This document shows positions 1-8,151 of a DNA stretch of 64,000 nucleotides, in pieces. Made by a program: the position numbers and the translations under genes. This DNA is from an uncultured Spirochaetales bacterium (GTDB lineage Bacteria; Spirochaetota; Spirochaetia; JAFGXN01): the NCBI GenBank assembly GCA_949289575.1, contig CASEOG010000006.1:26863-90862 (forward strand). Direction: 5' to 3'. A model generated the notes under the pieces. It searched no databases and had not been told where the DNA came from. It saw only the letters and a program-made list of their open reading frames with translations. How positions within the stretch are numbered: the first letter of the stretch is position 1; each line of letters opens with the position of its first letter.

Positions 1-491
1 TTAAACTTCTTGTTCCGTTCGGAAATGGCGGTATCCAGTGCATCGTAAAGCGCCTGAGGCGAACACAGCTCCGGTTCGACAGCAATCAGTTTTCCCAGCA
101 TCGCCATATTGGCCGCTTTGTGAGATCCCGCCTTTTCGGAAATATCGTTGGCATCGATTTTGATGATTTCGATATCGGTACGGGTCGGCTCGACATCAAT
201 CAGAGAACTGTTAATCAGCAGTTTCCCTCCGGGACGAACCGATTTTTCGAACTTCAGAAGCGAAGGAGTATTCATAACCACCGCAATATCATACATCGGC
301 GTCACGGGAGAGGCAATCAATCCGTCGGAAATCACAACGGAACAGTTGGCCGTTCCGCCCCTCATTTCCGCACCGTATGACGGAATGTGGGAAACGTTCT
401 TTCCGTCATTCATGGCCGCAATACACAAAATTTTCCCGGCAAGAATGACACCCTGGCCGCCGAAGCCGGCAAATAAAATTTCACTGTACAC
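1..491 (-). CDS. 2-oxoacid:ferredoxin oxidoreductase, gamma subunit (partial, 3' end outside window)
   Basis: Reading the minus strand from a GTG at 491 gives about 163 residues beginning MYSEILFAGFGGQGVILAGK, the N-terminal signature of the gamma (catalytic-domain III) subunit of pyruvate/2-oxoacid:ferredoxin oxidoreductases. A further motif, AEMRGGTANCSVVISD, is also typical. The frame is still open at base 1; the in-window TAA at 1-3 lies in another frame, so the last few residues are missing (family about 175-190 aa). The GTG start is supported by AGAGGAGG six bases upstream and by an 11-base overlap with the beta-subunit gene. Last visible gene of the operon ferredoxin-alpha-beta-gamma. 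Confidence 0.88.
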   Translation of the reverse strand, partial: MYSEILFAGFGGQGVILAGKILCIAAMNDGKNVSHIPSYGAEMRGGTANCSVVISDGLIASPVTPMYDIAVVMNTPSLLKFEKSVRPGGKLLINSSLIDVEPTRTDIEIIKIDANDISEKAGSHKAANMAMLGKLIAVEPELCSPQALYDALDTAISERNKKF

Positions 492-1248
492 GGGAGGCCT
501 CCTCTGTTCCTTTATCACGAAAAACACCCAACGGATAATAAGGCATCATTACATCACGCACCCAATCGGCACCCGTTTGCGCATCGACACCCCAGTTTGT
601 CGGACACATCGACAAAACTTCGATGAAAGAGTATCCTTTTCCGTCAAGCTGGTTCTGAAGCGCCCGGCGAATGGCTTTTTTGGCTTTCAGAATATTCGGT
701 ACATCGTGCACCGAAACTCTTTCGATATAATAGGGCGCCATCAGTGTATTCAGCAGTTCGCACGCCCGAATCGGATAACCGACATCGGTTACATCACGGC
801 CGTAGGGAGTTGTCTTCGTAACCTGACCTTCCATTGTGGTCGGAGCCATCTGTCCGCCGGTCATCCCGTAAATGGCATTATTGATGAAGATGACCGTAAT
901 GTTTTCGCCGCGGTTGGCTGCATGAATGGTTTCGGCGGTTCCGATTGCCAGCAAATCGCCGTCTCCCTGATAACTGATGACCAGTTTATCCTTCCGGGCC
1001 CGCTTCATTCCGGTGGCAACCGCAGGCGCACGGCCGTGCGGTGCTTCGATGGCATCGACATCGAAATAATTGTACGCCAAAACACCGCATCCGACAGGTG
1101 CCACCAGCAGTGTCTTTTCGCGGCAATTCATTTCGTCGAGACATTCTCCGATCAGTTTATGAACAATGCCGTGTCCGCAACCGGGACAATAATGGGTTTT
1201 AACATCCCGAATCGATCGGGGTCGGGTATATAAAATTTTATCTGCCAT
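481..1248 (-). CDS. 2-oxoacid:ferredoxin oxidoreductase, beta (TPP-binding) subunit
   Basis: A 255-residue protein with the thiamine pyrophosphate module of 2-oxoacid:ferredoxin oxidoreductases. The Cys motif THYCPGCGHG near residue 20 and the TPP/Mg motif GDGDLLAIG near 95, followed by NNAIYGMTGGQ, are clear. It oxidatively decarboxylates a 2-oxoacid to an acyl-CoA with reduced ferredoxin, acting with the alpha, gamma and ferredoxin-like subunits encoded beside it. The start overlaps the alpha gene by 11 bases with a GAGAGGGTG Shine-Dalgarno. The substrate (branched-chain 2-oxoacid versus 2-oxoglutarate) cannot be settled from sequence; the alpha subunit resembles VorB. Confidence 0.9.
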   Translation of the reverse strand: MADKILYTRPRSIRDVKTHYCPGCGHGIVHKLIGECLDEMNCREKTLLVAPVGCGVLAYNYFDVDAIEAPHGRAPAVATGMKRARKDKLVISYQGDGDLLAIGTAETIHAANRGENITVIFINNAIYGMTGGQMAPTTMEGQVTKTTPYGRDVTDVGYPIRACELLNTLMAPYYIERVSVHDVPNILKAKKAIRRALQNQLDGKGYSFIEVLSMCPTNWGVDAQTGADWVRDVMMPYYPLGVFRDKGTEEASRVQ

Positions 1249-2287
1249 AAGAAAGCACCCTCTCTTCTACTTCATCAACCATGGGCACACCGCCGCCCGG
1301 ACGTCCCAGAAAATCGACGGGGACCTCTCCCCTGACTGCCAGCTGAACATCCAAAAGCATCTGTCCCAAACTCATTTCGACCGTCAGAACCTTCTTTTTC
1401 CCGGCGGCAGCCGCAGACAACGCTTCGTACGGATAGGGCCACAACGTAATCGGTCTGAAAACCCCTGCCTTAACCCCTTTTTCCCGCAGTCTCATCACAG
1501 CCGCCTTGCAGACACGCGAAGCGGTACCGTAGGCCACCAGGATAAAATCGGCGTCGTCACACATAAAGTTTTCAAACATCACTTCGGCCGCTTCGACCGC
1601 TTTGTATTTCTCTTCCAGATGCCGGTTGTGGACTTCCAGAACGCCGTCGGCCAACCTCAACGATTTGATTACCTGCGCATCCCGTCCTTCGGCACCGGTC
1701 AAAGCCCACGGTTTTTCGTGACGCTCCCCGGAGGGTTCCGGAAGAACACACGGTTCCGACATCTGCGCCAGATAACCGTCACCCAGTATCAGCGCCAGAA
1801 TACGGTATTTCTCGGCGACATCGAATGCTTTCAACGTCAAATCGGCCAATTCCTGCACCGTCGAAGGCGCATAAACCAGATTGTGAAAATCACCGTTACT
1901 GCCGCCCCGAACACACATATTGTAATCACCCTGAGAGCCGGCAATATTTCCCAGACCGGGACCGCCTCTCATCATGTTAATCACAACGGCGGGGACTTCC
2001 GCTCCGGCAATGTAGCTGAATGCTTCCTGTTTCAACGCAATACCGGGAGAAGAAGACGATGTCATCGCCCGGACGCCCGTTGCCGCTGCGCCGTAGACCA
2101 TGTTACAGGCCGCAATTTCGCTTTCGGCCTGCAAAAATGTCCGATTCAGCTTCGGCATCCGTTTGGCCATATAAGCGGAGATTTCATTCTGAGGCGTAAT
2201 CGGATACGCAAAATAATGCGTACATCCGGCAATCAGAGCCGCTTCCGCCGCCGCCTCGTTTCCTTTTAATAAAACACGTTTTCCCAT
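1238..2287 (-). CDS. vorB: 2-oxoacid:ferredoxin oxidoreductase alpha subunit, VorB-like
   Basis: A 349-residue alpha subunit containing the pyrimidine-binding and domain II regions. Recognisable blocks are KGNEAAAEAAL at the N-terminus, FAYPITPQNEI, AESEIAACNMVYGAAATG, TSSSSPGIALKQE and MRGGPGLGNIAGSQGDY, matching VorB-type (3-methyl-2-oxobutanoate) or KorA-type subunits. It is full length for the VorB class. The start follows GGAGGTCTGA and abuts the ferredoxin gene by one base, so the subunits are translationally coupled. Assignment to VorB rather than KorA is by overall resemblance only. Confidence 0.88.
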   Translation of the reverse strand: MGKRVLLKGNEAAAEAALIAGCTHYFAYPITPQNEISAYMAKRMPKLNRTFLQAESEIAACNMVYGAAATGVRAMTSSSSPGIALKQEAFSYIAGAEVPAVVINMMRGGPGLGNIAGSQGDYNMCVRGGSNGDFHNLVYAPSTVQELADLTLKAFDVAEKYRILALILGDGYLAQMSEPCVLPEPSGERHEKPWALTGAEGRDAQVIKSLRLADGVLEVHNRHLEEKYKAVEAAEVMFENFMCDDADFILVAYGTASRVCKAAVMRLREKGVKAGVFRPITLWPYPYEALSAAAAGKKKVLTVEMSLGQMLLDVQLAVRGEVPVDFLGRPGGGVPMVDEVEERVLSYGR

Positions 2288-2506
2288 TCAGACCTCCCCG
2301 TCCGTTTCCGCAATTTCAATGACGCAATCGGGACAAATGACGGCGCAAAATTTACATCCGATACAGGATGACTCATCTTTGCATACCGGATAATTAACGC
2401 CCTGTTTATTGAAAGCCGACGAGAGTTCCAAAATTTTCTTGGGACACGCACCGATACACAGTCCGCATCCTTTACACTTTTCAATCGCTATCAAAGGCTT
2501 CTTCAT
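2288..2506 (-). CDS. 2x[4Fe-4S] ferredoxin-like delta subunit of 2-oxoacid oxidoreductase
   Basis: A 72-residue protein with two classic cluster motifs, CKGCGLCIGACP and CIGCKFCAVICP, each followed by the partner proline-linked cysteine pattern. It is first in the operon and would shuttle electrons from the TPP site to free ferredoxin. The start at 2506 has AGAGGAG about six bases upstream. A sigma70-like promoter lies at 2526-2554. Confidence 0.92.
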   Translation of the reverse strand: MKKPLIAIEKCKGCGLCIGACPKKILELSSAFNKQGVNYPVCKDESSCIGCKFCAVICPDCVIEIAETDGEV

Positions 2507-2525
2507 TCACTGCTCCTCTGTTTTT

Positions 2526-2554
2526 AAATTACACCTTTCGGGGCGTTTGTGCAA
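2526..2554 (-). promoter_or_regulatory. Promoter of the 2-oxoacid:ferredoxin oxidoreductase operon
   Basis: On the minus strand, TTGCAC (2549-2554), a 17-base spacer and TAATTT (2526-2531). The leader to the first ATG is about 13 nt and carries the Shine-Dalgarno. Confidence 0.6.
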
Positions 2555-2599
2555 TAGATAGAGAAAGAATAAAAATTCGAATTGTAACGAATGAAACGC

Positions 2600-3310
2600 T
2601 CAGTCTGCCAAAAAGTACTCGACCGTATTGACCACGCGGACAATCTTCTTTTCCGGCATGGCCGCATTGACATCGGTAATCGTAAAAAGTCCCTGTGTGG
2701 CGGTTTTGATACGGCCGACACGGCTGCCCGAGTCTTTTGCAAACTGATCGGCCGCCGCTCTCGCGTTGACGGTTGCTTCGGCAATCATATCGGGTTTGAT
2801 TTCATTCAGACCGTTAAACAGAAACTGTGTCTGATATTCGTAATCCCGAACCAGCAGAACCCCCTGCGCCAGCAGATCCCGCAAATGACGATCGGCCGTT
2901 TTCACCGCATCGATATTCGAGGAACGAATTAAGAACGTCACTTTTCCCACATACCGGAACGGCCGCTGTTCTCCTCCGCCGTACAGACGCTGCGATTCGT
3001 CATCGACACTGATCGACTGTTTGACAATATCCGCCTTGCTGACATTGTTTTTCAGCAAATAGGCTTCGACCGTTTCGGAATCTTTCTTGACGGCCGCATT
3101 CAGCGCGGCCATATCGTTGGCGGCCACCGTAAATGTCAACGGCCAGATTGCCAGATCGGCATCGACTTCCCGTTCGGCCAGACCGCGAACCGCAACCGTT
3201 CTGTTGCTCGTTTTTCCGGCAATCAGTCCGAAACAAACCGCAATACCGGCTCCCGCTATACCCGCTGCCAAAACCAGAGCCGAGAAAAATGTTGTCAATT
3301 TCTTTTCCAT
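2600..3310 (-). CDS. SIMPL (DUF541) domain protein, membrane-anchored
   Basis: A 236-residue protein with an N-terminal hydrophobic segment (residues about 7-30, an uncleaved anchor or signal sequence). A SIMPL domain follows: the VRGLAEREVDADLA start, a conserved VSKADIVKQSISV region and the C-terminal RAAADQFAKDSGSRVGRI block. It is probably periplasmic and the family has no settled biochemical role. The start has GGAGGC and overlaps the TetR gene by 16 bases, so it is co-expressed with that regulator. Confidence 0.82.
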   Translation of the reverse strand: MEKKLTTFFSALVLAAGIAGAGIAVCFGLIAGKTSNRTVAVRGLAEREVDADLAIWPLTFTVAANDMAALNAAVKKDSETVEAYLLKNNVSKADIVKQSISVDDESQRLYGGGEQRPFRYVGKVTFLIRSSNIDAVKTADRHLRDLLAQGVLLVRDYEYQTQFLFNGLNEIKPDMIAEATVNARAAADQFAKDSGSRVGRIKTATQGLFTITDVNAAMPEKKIVRVVNTVEYFLAD

Positions 3311-3939
3311 TCCAAGCCTCCTTCTTCCCCGTCGATACCCAAAACGGAGAGAAAAAACAGTACCAATTTATTTTTCTCATGCAGAAACGAATCACTCTCT
3401 TCCTGCGCAAGATAATCGTAAAAAAGCATTCTGACGGAAGAAGCGAAACATTCGGCAACCGAAACGGTATCGAGTGCCGGCCGAACAACACCGCGCCGCT
3501 TCCACTCCGCAAACAACTCAGCCGCCGTTGCGGCCAGACGTCTGTTCATTTTTTTCAAAGCTCCGGCGGCCCGCCCGTCGCGAAACTGTTCGACTATCAG
3601 AATCTGCCATAAACGCCGGATATGAAGATTATCCAGACGGTGGATACAAAAGTCGAGTGCGGACGTCAGAATCCGTTCCGGAGAATAGGATTCGACTGCC
3701 GGCGGTATTTTTTCGAAAGGTAGAGGATTTTTTAAGAAAAGCTCCCCGAACTCTCCGAATACTTCATCGAGAATTTCATCTTTCTTCGAAAAATAAAGAT
3801 AAAAAGAACTCTCTTTTATCCCGACGGCTTTGCATATATCGCGAATCGAAGCCGCCCGGAATCCCTGTTCGGCCATCATCGACACCGCTGTCTTGTAAAT
3901 CAATTCCCTGCGCGTATCGCGGATTTTGTCATCTCCCAT
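3295..3939 (-). CDS. TetR/AcrR family transcriptional regulator
   Basis: 214 residues. The N-terminal helix-turn-helix is typical of TetR: RRELIYKTAVSMMAEQGF, then ASIRDICKAVGIKESSFYLYF at residues about 28-50. The ligand-binding C-terminal half is divergent, as usual. It heads a two-gene unit with the SIMPL gene, so it may regulate that gene and itself. There is no Shine-Dalgarno; the promoter's -10 ends six bases before the ATG, so the mRNA should be leaderless. Confidence 0.87.
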   Translation of the reverse strand: MGDDKIRDTRRELIYKTAVSMMAEQGFRAASIRDICKAVGIKESSFYLYFSKKDEILDEVFGEFGELFLKNPLPFEKIPPAVESYSPERILTSALDFCIHRLDNLHIRRLWQILIVEQFRDGRAAGALKKMNRRLAATAAELFAEWKRRGVVRPALDTVSVAECFASSVRMLFYDYLAQEESDSFLHEKNKLVLFFLSVLGIDGEEGGLEWKRN

Positions 3940-3945
3940 TCTCTT

Positions 3946-3974
3946 ATTTTACCCCAATCGGTTTTGTTTGTCAA
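3946..3974 (-). promoter_or_regulatory. Leaderless promoter of the TetR-SIMPL unit
   Basis: Minus strand TTGACA (3969-3974), 17-base spacer, TAAAAT (3946-3951), then AAGAGA and the ATG at 3939. The predicted transcription start coincides with the A of the start codon. Confidence 0.72.
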
Positions 3975-5094
3975 ACTCGGAAAGAAAATCGACCAAAAAA
4001 CGGTTCAGACAGCGAAATCCGTCGGAAAGAGGAAAAAAGAAGCCGTTTTCAAGGCCGAACAAACGTTCGTTTATCGCATTTCGGATTGTATCCGGTGCCA
4101 TTTCGGTCAGAATATAACCGGTTTTTTCCCGAAAACGTGACAATTCGACCCCCTTTTTCAACCGGCATCCCATCATAACATTTTCAAATGCGAAATCCCG
4201 GGGCGTTACAATTTCCCTTTTCCATGTCTCTTCCGCTGCCGATGCATTTAAAAAAGCGGATAGCGGAGTCACCCCCTCCCACCGGTTGACTCTACCCGAC
4301 TCATCACGGAATGTCCCCGAACCGGAAGGACCGCATCCCCAAAACGGCTCCATATTCCAGTAAGCACAGTTATGAACAGACTCTTCACCGGGAAAAGCGC
4401 AGTTGGAAACTTCGTAGCGGTTATAACCGTAAGATTCCGCTTTCGCGAATACATTATCGACGGAAGAATCAATCGATTTGCCGCCTATTCTTTTTTCCAA
4501 AAGCGAGCCATCGGCTACCGAAAGTGCATAGAACGACAAATGAGGCGGCCGCCGGCGAAGTGCTTCCGAGAAATCGTCTTCCGTCACACGGTCGGGCACG
4601 CCCGGAATTTCTCCGATAAAATCGAGACTCCACTTCTTCGGCCCGAAAGCGGCTACGCAGTCGGCCGCCTTCAGCGCCGTTCTGCGGTCGCTCCGCCGTC
4701 CGAGAAACTTCAAAACATCATCATCGAATGACTGAATCCCCAGACTGACCCGGTTAACGGGAGTCGAACGCAAAAATGTCAGAAAATCACGGCTGACCGT
4801 TTCGGGATTGGCCTCAACCGTCACTTCGCAATCGTCCGTCAAGACAAACCGGTCGCAAAGAAATTGTATCAGCTCTTCGAAAAGCAGCGGAGGCAGCAGG
4901 GAGGGTGTCCCGCCGCCGAAGTAAACCGACCGCAGTCGGGGCTTCCACCGGTCGGAAATATAGGCAGCCTGCTGTTTGATTACAGCGACCGTCCGGCGAA
5001 CGGTCGTCTCATCCGTCAAAACCGTCGAATAAAAATCGCAGTAATCGCAACGGCTCCGGCAAAAAGGAATGTGGATATAAAGAGATCCGGTCAA
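3949..5094 (-). CDS. hemW: HemW-like radical SAM heme chaperone
   Basis: 381 residues. The radical SAM cluster motif is CRSRCDYC (CxxxCxxC) at residues about 12-19, preceded by LYIHIPF. FGGGTPSLL and VEANPETV follow, as in HemW and coproporphyrinogen dehydrogenase relatives. The HemN-specific N-terminal region is absent, favouring HemW (heme insertion chaperone). The start is a TTG overlapping the lepB stop as TTGA, with no clear Shine-Dalgarno, so translation is probably coupled to lepB. Confidence 0.88.
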   Translation of the reverse strand: MTGSLYIHIPFCRSRCDYCDFYSTVLTDETTVRRTVAVIKQQAAYISDRWKPRLRSVYFGGGTPSLLPPLLFEELIQFLCDRFVLTDDCEVTVEANPETVSRDFLTFLRSTPVNRVSLGIQSFDDDVLKFLGRRSDRRTALKAADCVAAFGPKKWSLDFIGEIPGVPDRVTEDDFSEALRRRPPHLSFYALSVADGSLLEKRIGGKSIDSSVDNVFAKAESYGYNRYEVSNCAFPGEESVHNCAYWNMEPFWGCGPSGSGTFRDESGRVNRWEGVTPLSAFLNASAAEETWKREIVTPRDFAFENVMMGCRLKKGVELSRFREKTGYILTEMAPDTIRNAINERLFGLENGFFFPLSDGFRCLNRFLVDFLSEFDKQNRLG

Positions 5095-6044
5095 CGCACC
5101 AATCCGAAACGGGAAAACGGATAATAGATAAACCCGGCCCGACCGATAATATCGCGGTCTTTAACCGGACCGAACCACCGTCCGTCAAGAGAATTGTCCC
5201 GATTGTCGCCCAACGGCAGTTTGTAATGTTCGGGAATATAATAACCGAGATGATTGCGGACCGCCCAATGAATCCGGTCCGATGCCGACGGATTCATCAT
5301 CAGCCCGACCATTGCGGCCGTTTTGACCGTTTCATAATCGGTATACCGGAATGACCCCGTCCCCGAACGAACCATTTCGTCAAAAAGATCGAGAGATTCG
5401 CTGCGGTAAGTTTCGTCGGATATTTCCCTGCGCACGCGGTAACGGCTCTGCGGAAATCCGGAAACAAACTCTTCTTCGAAAAAACGGTCGGATCCGCGGG
5501 GAGCTATCAGCACACGGCCGTCGCATGTCCGCACTCTGTCGCCGCCGGTCCCGACCGCTCTTTTAATCAGAAAATGTTTTCCCGGCTCCATCTGCCGTGT
5601 CCTGGGATTCCACTCCTTATCGATATCGACAAGCGAAAGCGTCAGCATAAAAATCATTCTGTGAGCAATATCGAAAGCCGTTCCCTTGGAGATATATTCG
5701 GGATTTTCGAAGACAATAATGTCGTTCCGTTTCGGCGCGAACCCGGGTAATTTGGCAATTCCGGGAAGCAGCTCGGGACCGTACACCAGTTTATTGACAA
5801 AAAGCCGGTCCTGTGTTTCCAGCGTGTGCACCATGGAAGGCGTCGGGATATTATAAGCCTGAAAAAAATACTGGTTAATCAGAAAAACAACACAGGCCGC
5901 CCATAAAAACGAACCGCCCCAATCTCTGATCAGCGATTTCCTTTTCTGTTTTTCTTTGCGGTAATATTTTTTAACATTCCTGTCGGTCAGCCGACGCTCG
6001 ACAAAAGCGACAAGCCGGTCTTCGCATTCTTTTTTCTTTGCCAT
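5091..6044 (-). CDS. lepB: Signal peptidase I
   Basis: 317 residues with one N-terminal transmembrane helix (about 45-65). The catalytic serine lies in YNIPTPSMVHTL and the lysine in LIKRAVGTGGDRV. The C-terminal box is GDNRDNSLDGRWFGPV. It removes signal peptides from exported proteins on the outer face of the inner membrane. A middle insertion (residues about 120-250) makes it longer than minimal homologues. The start has AAGGA six bases upstream. It is transcribed divergently from the PEGA/SUMF1 gene. Confidence 0.94.
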   Translation of the reverse strand: MAKKKECEDRLVAFVERRLTDRNVKKYYRKEKQKRKSLIRDWGGSFLWAACVVFLINQYFFQAYNIPTPSMVHTLETQDRLFVNKLVYGPELLPGIAKLPGFAPKRNDIIVFENPEYISKGTAFDIAHRMIFMLTLSLVDIDKEWNPRTRQMEPGKHFLIKRAVGTGGDRVRTCDGRVLIAPRGSDRFFEEEFVSGFPQSRYRVRREISDETYRSESLDLFDEMVRSGTGSFRYTDYETVKTAAMVGLMMNPSASDRIHWAVRNHLGYYIPEHYKLPLGDNRDNSLDGRWFGPVKDRDIIGRAGFIYYPFSRFGLVR

Positions 6045-6065
6045 TCTTATTCCTTAAGGTTCTCC

Positions 6066-6094
6066 ATCATATCACAGAAAGGCCTGATTGACAA
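6066..6094 (-). promoter_or_regulatory. lepB-hemW promoter
   Basis: Minus strand TTGTCA (6089-6094), 17-base spacer, TATGAT (6066-6071), leaving a short leader with AAGGA. Its -35 overlaps the -35 of the divergent promoter almost completely. Confidence 0.7.
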
Positions 6095-6116
6095 CAACTT
6101 CGTTTGTGTGTATTCT
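6088..6116 (+). promoter_or_regulatory. Leaderless promoter of the PEGA/SUMF1-smpB unit
   Basis: TTGACA (6088-6093), 17-base spacer, TATTCT (6111-6116), then six bases to ATG 6123. There is no Shine-Dalgarno; transcription is predicted to start at the ATG. Confidence 0.75.
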
Positions 6117-6122
6117 GTTTTT

Positions 6123-7658
6123 ATGATTATAAAGAAGAAGGAAAAAACTCCGATTACACCTCCCGACGAAAAGGAGATGACCGTCAAACTGAAAAATTTC
6201 GGCGGCATTGCCCCGTCGGTTTACCTGCGTATCTTTCTCTCCATTCTGATTGTCTGCGGACTTTTCTTTTTGCTTTTTTTCCCCGGAATCAGGCATGAGG
6301 GAACCGTTTTGAAAGTCACGACCCGGCCGGCCGGTGCCGTCGTCACGGTTAACGGATATTACGCCGGAACCGCACCGGCAAAAATCTTTCTTCCCGCCCG
6401 CGCCCGTTACGATATCAAAATCGAAAAACCGGGATTTCCGGTTTACGAAAAAGAAATTAATGCCAAAGGCCGTATTTTTGCCACACTGTTTTTTCCCGTC
6501 AAAGAAAAAATAGATGTTGTATGGGAGAAACCTGCCGAACCCGACCTCTGCTCCCGGAGGGTTCTTGCCGAATTCAATGATTTTGCCCTGGCCGATCGCG
6601 AATATTCGCCTTCGATCCGCAAACAGACAGCCAAAAGCTTCGAGCCCAACTACTTTTTTACCGAAACACTCGACTTTTTCGTCCGCGATTATAAAGGATT
6701 TCTGACCGATGAGGAAATCGAAAAGGCCGTTCTGCGGGCGGCAGCTCTCTGCACACACGAAGTGACAACCGGAGCGGTTTTAAAAGCCTACACAAGACTT
6801 TATCCGTCGCTCGATCCGGTCGAAGCGGCCGACGCCGTTCTGACCGCATTAAAGGCATCGAATCCGAGAGCCGCTCTGATTTTCCGCGGTGCGCTGCCGG
6901 AACCGATGAAAAAGCAGCTGTCGGCAACCGGGCTGCCGCCGGCCGGAGCCCCCGACTACCGGAAACCGCAGCTCCGGCCGGACGGCTCTTTTTCCGCAAT
7001 CGGCGAACGGTGGGTTTCCTTCCCGAAAACAGCCGCCGTGACGGAGGGCGACACCCTGCTTCCGCCTGCCGAAATCGAATGCGGCGGATTTTGGATTCAG
7101 GACCGCGAAGTGACGGCCGGCCTTTACCGCCGTTTTTTGAGCGACTGTCCGGAATACAGCGCCGAAAACAGGGCCGCGTTGGAGGAACAGGGACTTGTCG
7201 ACGCCTTTTATTTGCGGCAGTTTCCGCAGGACAACCGTCTGCCGGCCGTTTCCGTTTCATGGCACGCGGCGCAGGCCTTCTGCCGCTGGATCGAACGGCA
7301 GCCCGGACTGAGCGGGTTTCGGGCCCGATTGCCCTACTCCTTCGAAATCGCCCTCTTAACCGCCGATGACAACCCGGCAACCGCCAATCTTGCCGGCAGC
7401 AGAGTGCGGGCGGCCGGATCTCCTCAGTCCGATTCCCTCCGCGATTTGACCGGAAACGTCTGGGAATGGTGCCAAAACCCGCCGTTACGGGATCGGGCTG
7501 TCACCGATTCATTTTTACTGAATCTTCCCACCGAAATCAAAGCGGTGGCCGGAGGATCTTACAAAAGCGACTCCTTTTCGCCTTCCGAAACCGGTGTTCA
7601 GTTCGCCGTCTGGTCCTCTCCCTATACCGGTTTCAGAGTTGTTTTGGAGAAAAAATGA
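6123..7658 (+). CDS. Membrane-anchored PEGA + SUMF1/FGE-fold protein (not a true formylglycine enzyme)
   Basis: 511 residues from ATG 6123. A transmembrane segment lies at about 30-52, then a PEGA domain (TTRPAGAVVTVNGYYAGTAP), a linker with TPR-like character, and a C-terminal SUMF1-type domain (FWIQDREVTAGLYRRF, AVSWHAAQAFCRWIE, LRDLTGNVWEWC, GFRV). The catalytic cysteine pair of formylglycine-generating enzymes is absent: the region after GGSY reads KSDSF. The domain is therefore more likely a binding or structural module. An upstream GTG at 6108 is in frame but lies inside the -10 region. It overlaps smpB as ATGA. Confidence 0.84.
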   Translation: MIIKKKEKTPITPPDEKEMTVKLKNFGGIAPSVYLRIFLSILIVCGLFFLLFFPGIRHEGTVLKVTTRPAGAVVTVNGYYAGTAPAKIFLPARARYDIKIEKPGFPVYEKEINAKGRIFATLFFPVKEKIDVVWEKPAEPDLCSRRVLAEFNDFALADREYSPSIRKQTAKSFEPNYFFTETLDFFVRDYKGFLTDEEIEKAVLRAAALCTHEVTTGAVLKAYTRLYPSLDPVEAADAVLTALKASNPRAALIFRGALPEPMKKQLSATGLPPAGAPDYRKPQLRPDGSFSAIGERWVSFPKTAAVTEGDTLLPPAEIECGGFWIQDREVTAGLYRRFLSDCPEYSAENRAALEEQGLVDAFYLRQFPQDNRLPAVSVSWHAAQAFCRWIERQPGLSGFRARLPYSFEIALLTADDNPATANLAGSRVRAAGSPQSDSLRDLTGNVWEWCQNPPLRDRAVTDSFLLNLPTEIKAVAGGSYKSDSFSPSETGVQFAVWSSPYTGFRVVLEKK

Positions 7659-8128
7659 GCAAAAAAGATTCCCCTTCTTCTCTTCTTTTGGAAAACAGAA
7701 AAGCCCGCTTCCGCTACGAAATCGGCGAAACCCTCGAATGCGGCATTGTGCTGAAAGGCACGGAGGTCAAATCTCTGCGGGCGCACCGGTTTGCGTTTAA
7801 CGACAGCTATGTCCGCGTTACAAAAGGCGAACTCTTTCTGGCCGGATTTCATATCTCTCCGTATCCATTCGGAACACACGAAAATCACGAACCGGAACGG
7901 ATCCGAAAATTACTGGCCCACAAAAAAGAAATCGAAAAACTCTCCCGTAAAACAGCCGAAAAGGGATATACACTGGTCCCCCTCAAACTTTATCTGAAAG
8001 ACTCGAAAGTGAAGGTTCTTGTCGGCATTGCCCGCGGAAAAAAAGATTTCGACAAGCGGGCGTCCATAAAAGAAAGAGATATAAAAAAAGCGGTCAGCCG
8101 TGAACTGGCTTCGAACGGCCGCCGCTGA
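7655..8128 (+). CDS. smpB: SsrA-binding protein SmpB
   Basis: 157 residues. Signature stretches are LLLENRKARFRYEI, GIVLKGTEVKSLR, GFHISPY and the basic C-terminal tail KKDFDKRASIKERD. It binds tmRNA and delivers it to stalled ribosomes. The ATG overlaps the stop of the preceding gene, with GGAG five bases upstream. No tmRNA gene was recognised in this window. Confidence 0.95.
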   Translation: MSKKDSPSSLLLENRKARFRYEIGETLECGIVLKGTEVKSLRAHRFAFNDSYVRVTKGELFLAGFHISPYPFGTHENHEPERIRKLLAHKKEIEKLSRKTAEKGYTLVPLKLYLKDSKVKVLVGIARGKKDFDKRASIKERDIKKAVSRELASNGRR

Positions 8129-8151
8129 TTCCGATAAAGCCGGCTTTGTCT

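Noticed and set aside
148..1233. 361-codon plus-strand frame
   Set aside because: Lies antisense to the clearly recognisable beta and gamma oxidoreductase subunits; no translation signals.
6108..6122. Earlier GTG start for the PEGA/SUMF1 protein
   Set aside because: It lies across the predicted -10 hexamer and would not be transcribed; ATG 6123 is the better start.
6123..7658. Formylglycine-generating enzyme for the sulfatase
   Set aside because: Catalytic cysteines are missing and the sulfatase is Ser-type, which does not use FGE.
8129..8151. tmRNA gene near smpB
   Set aside because: The gap between smpB and the GH16 gene is 23 bases; no tmRNA-like ends were seen elsewhere in the window.
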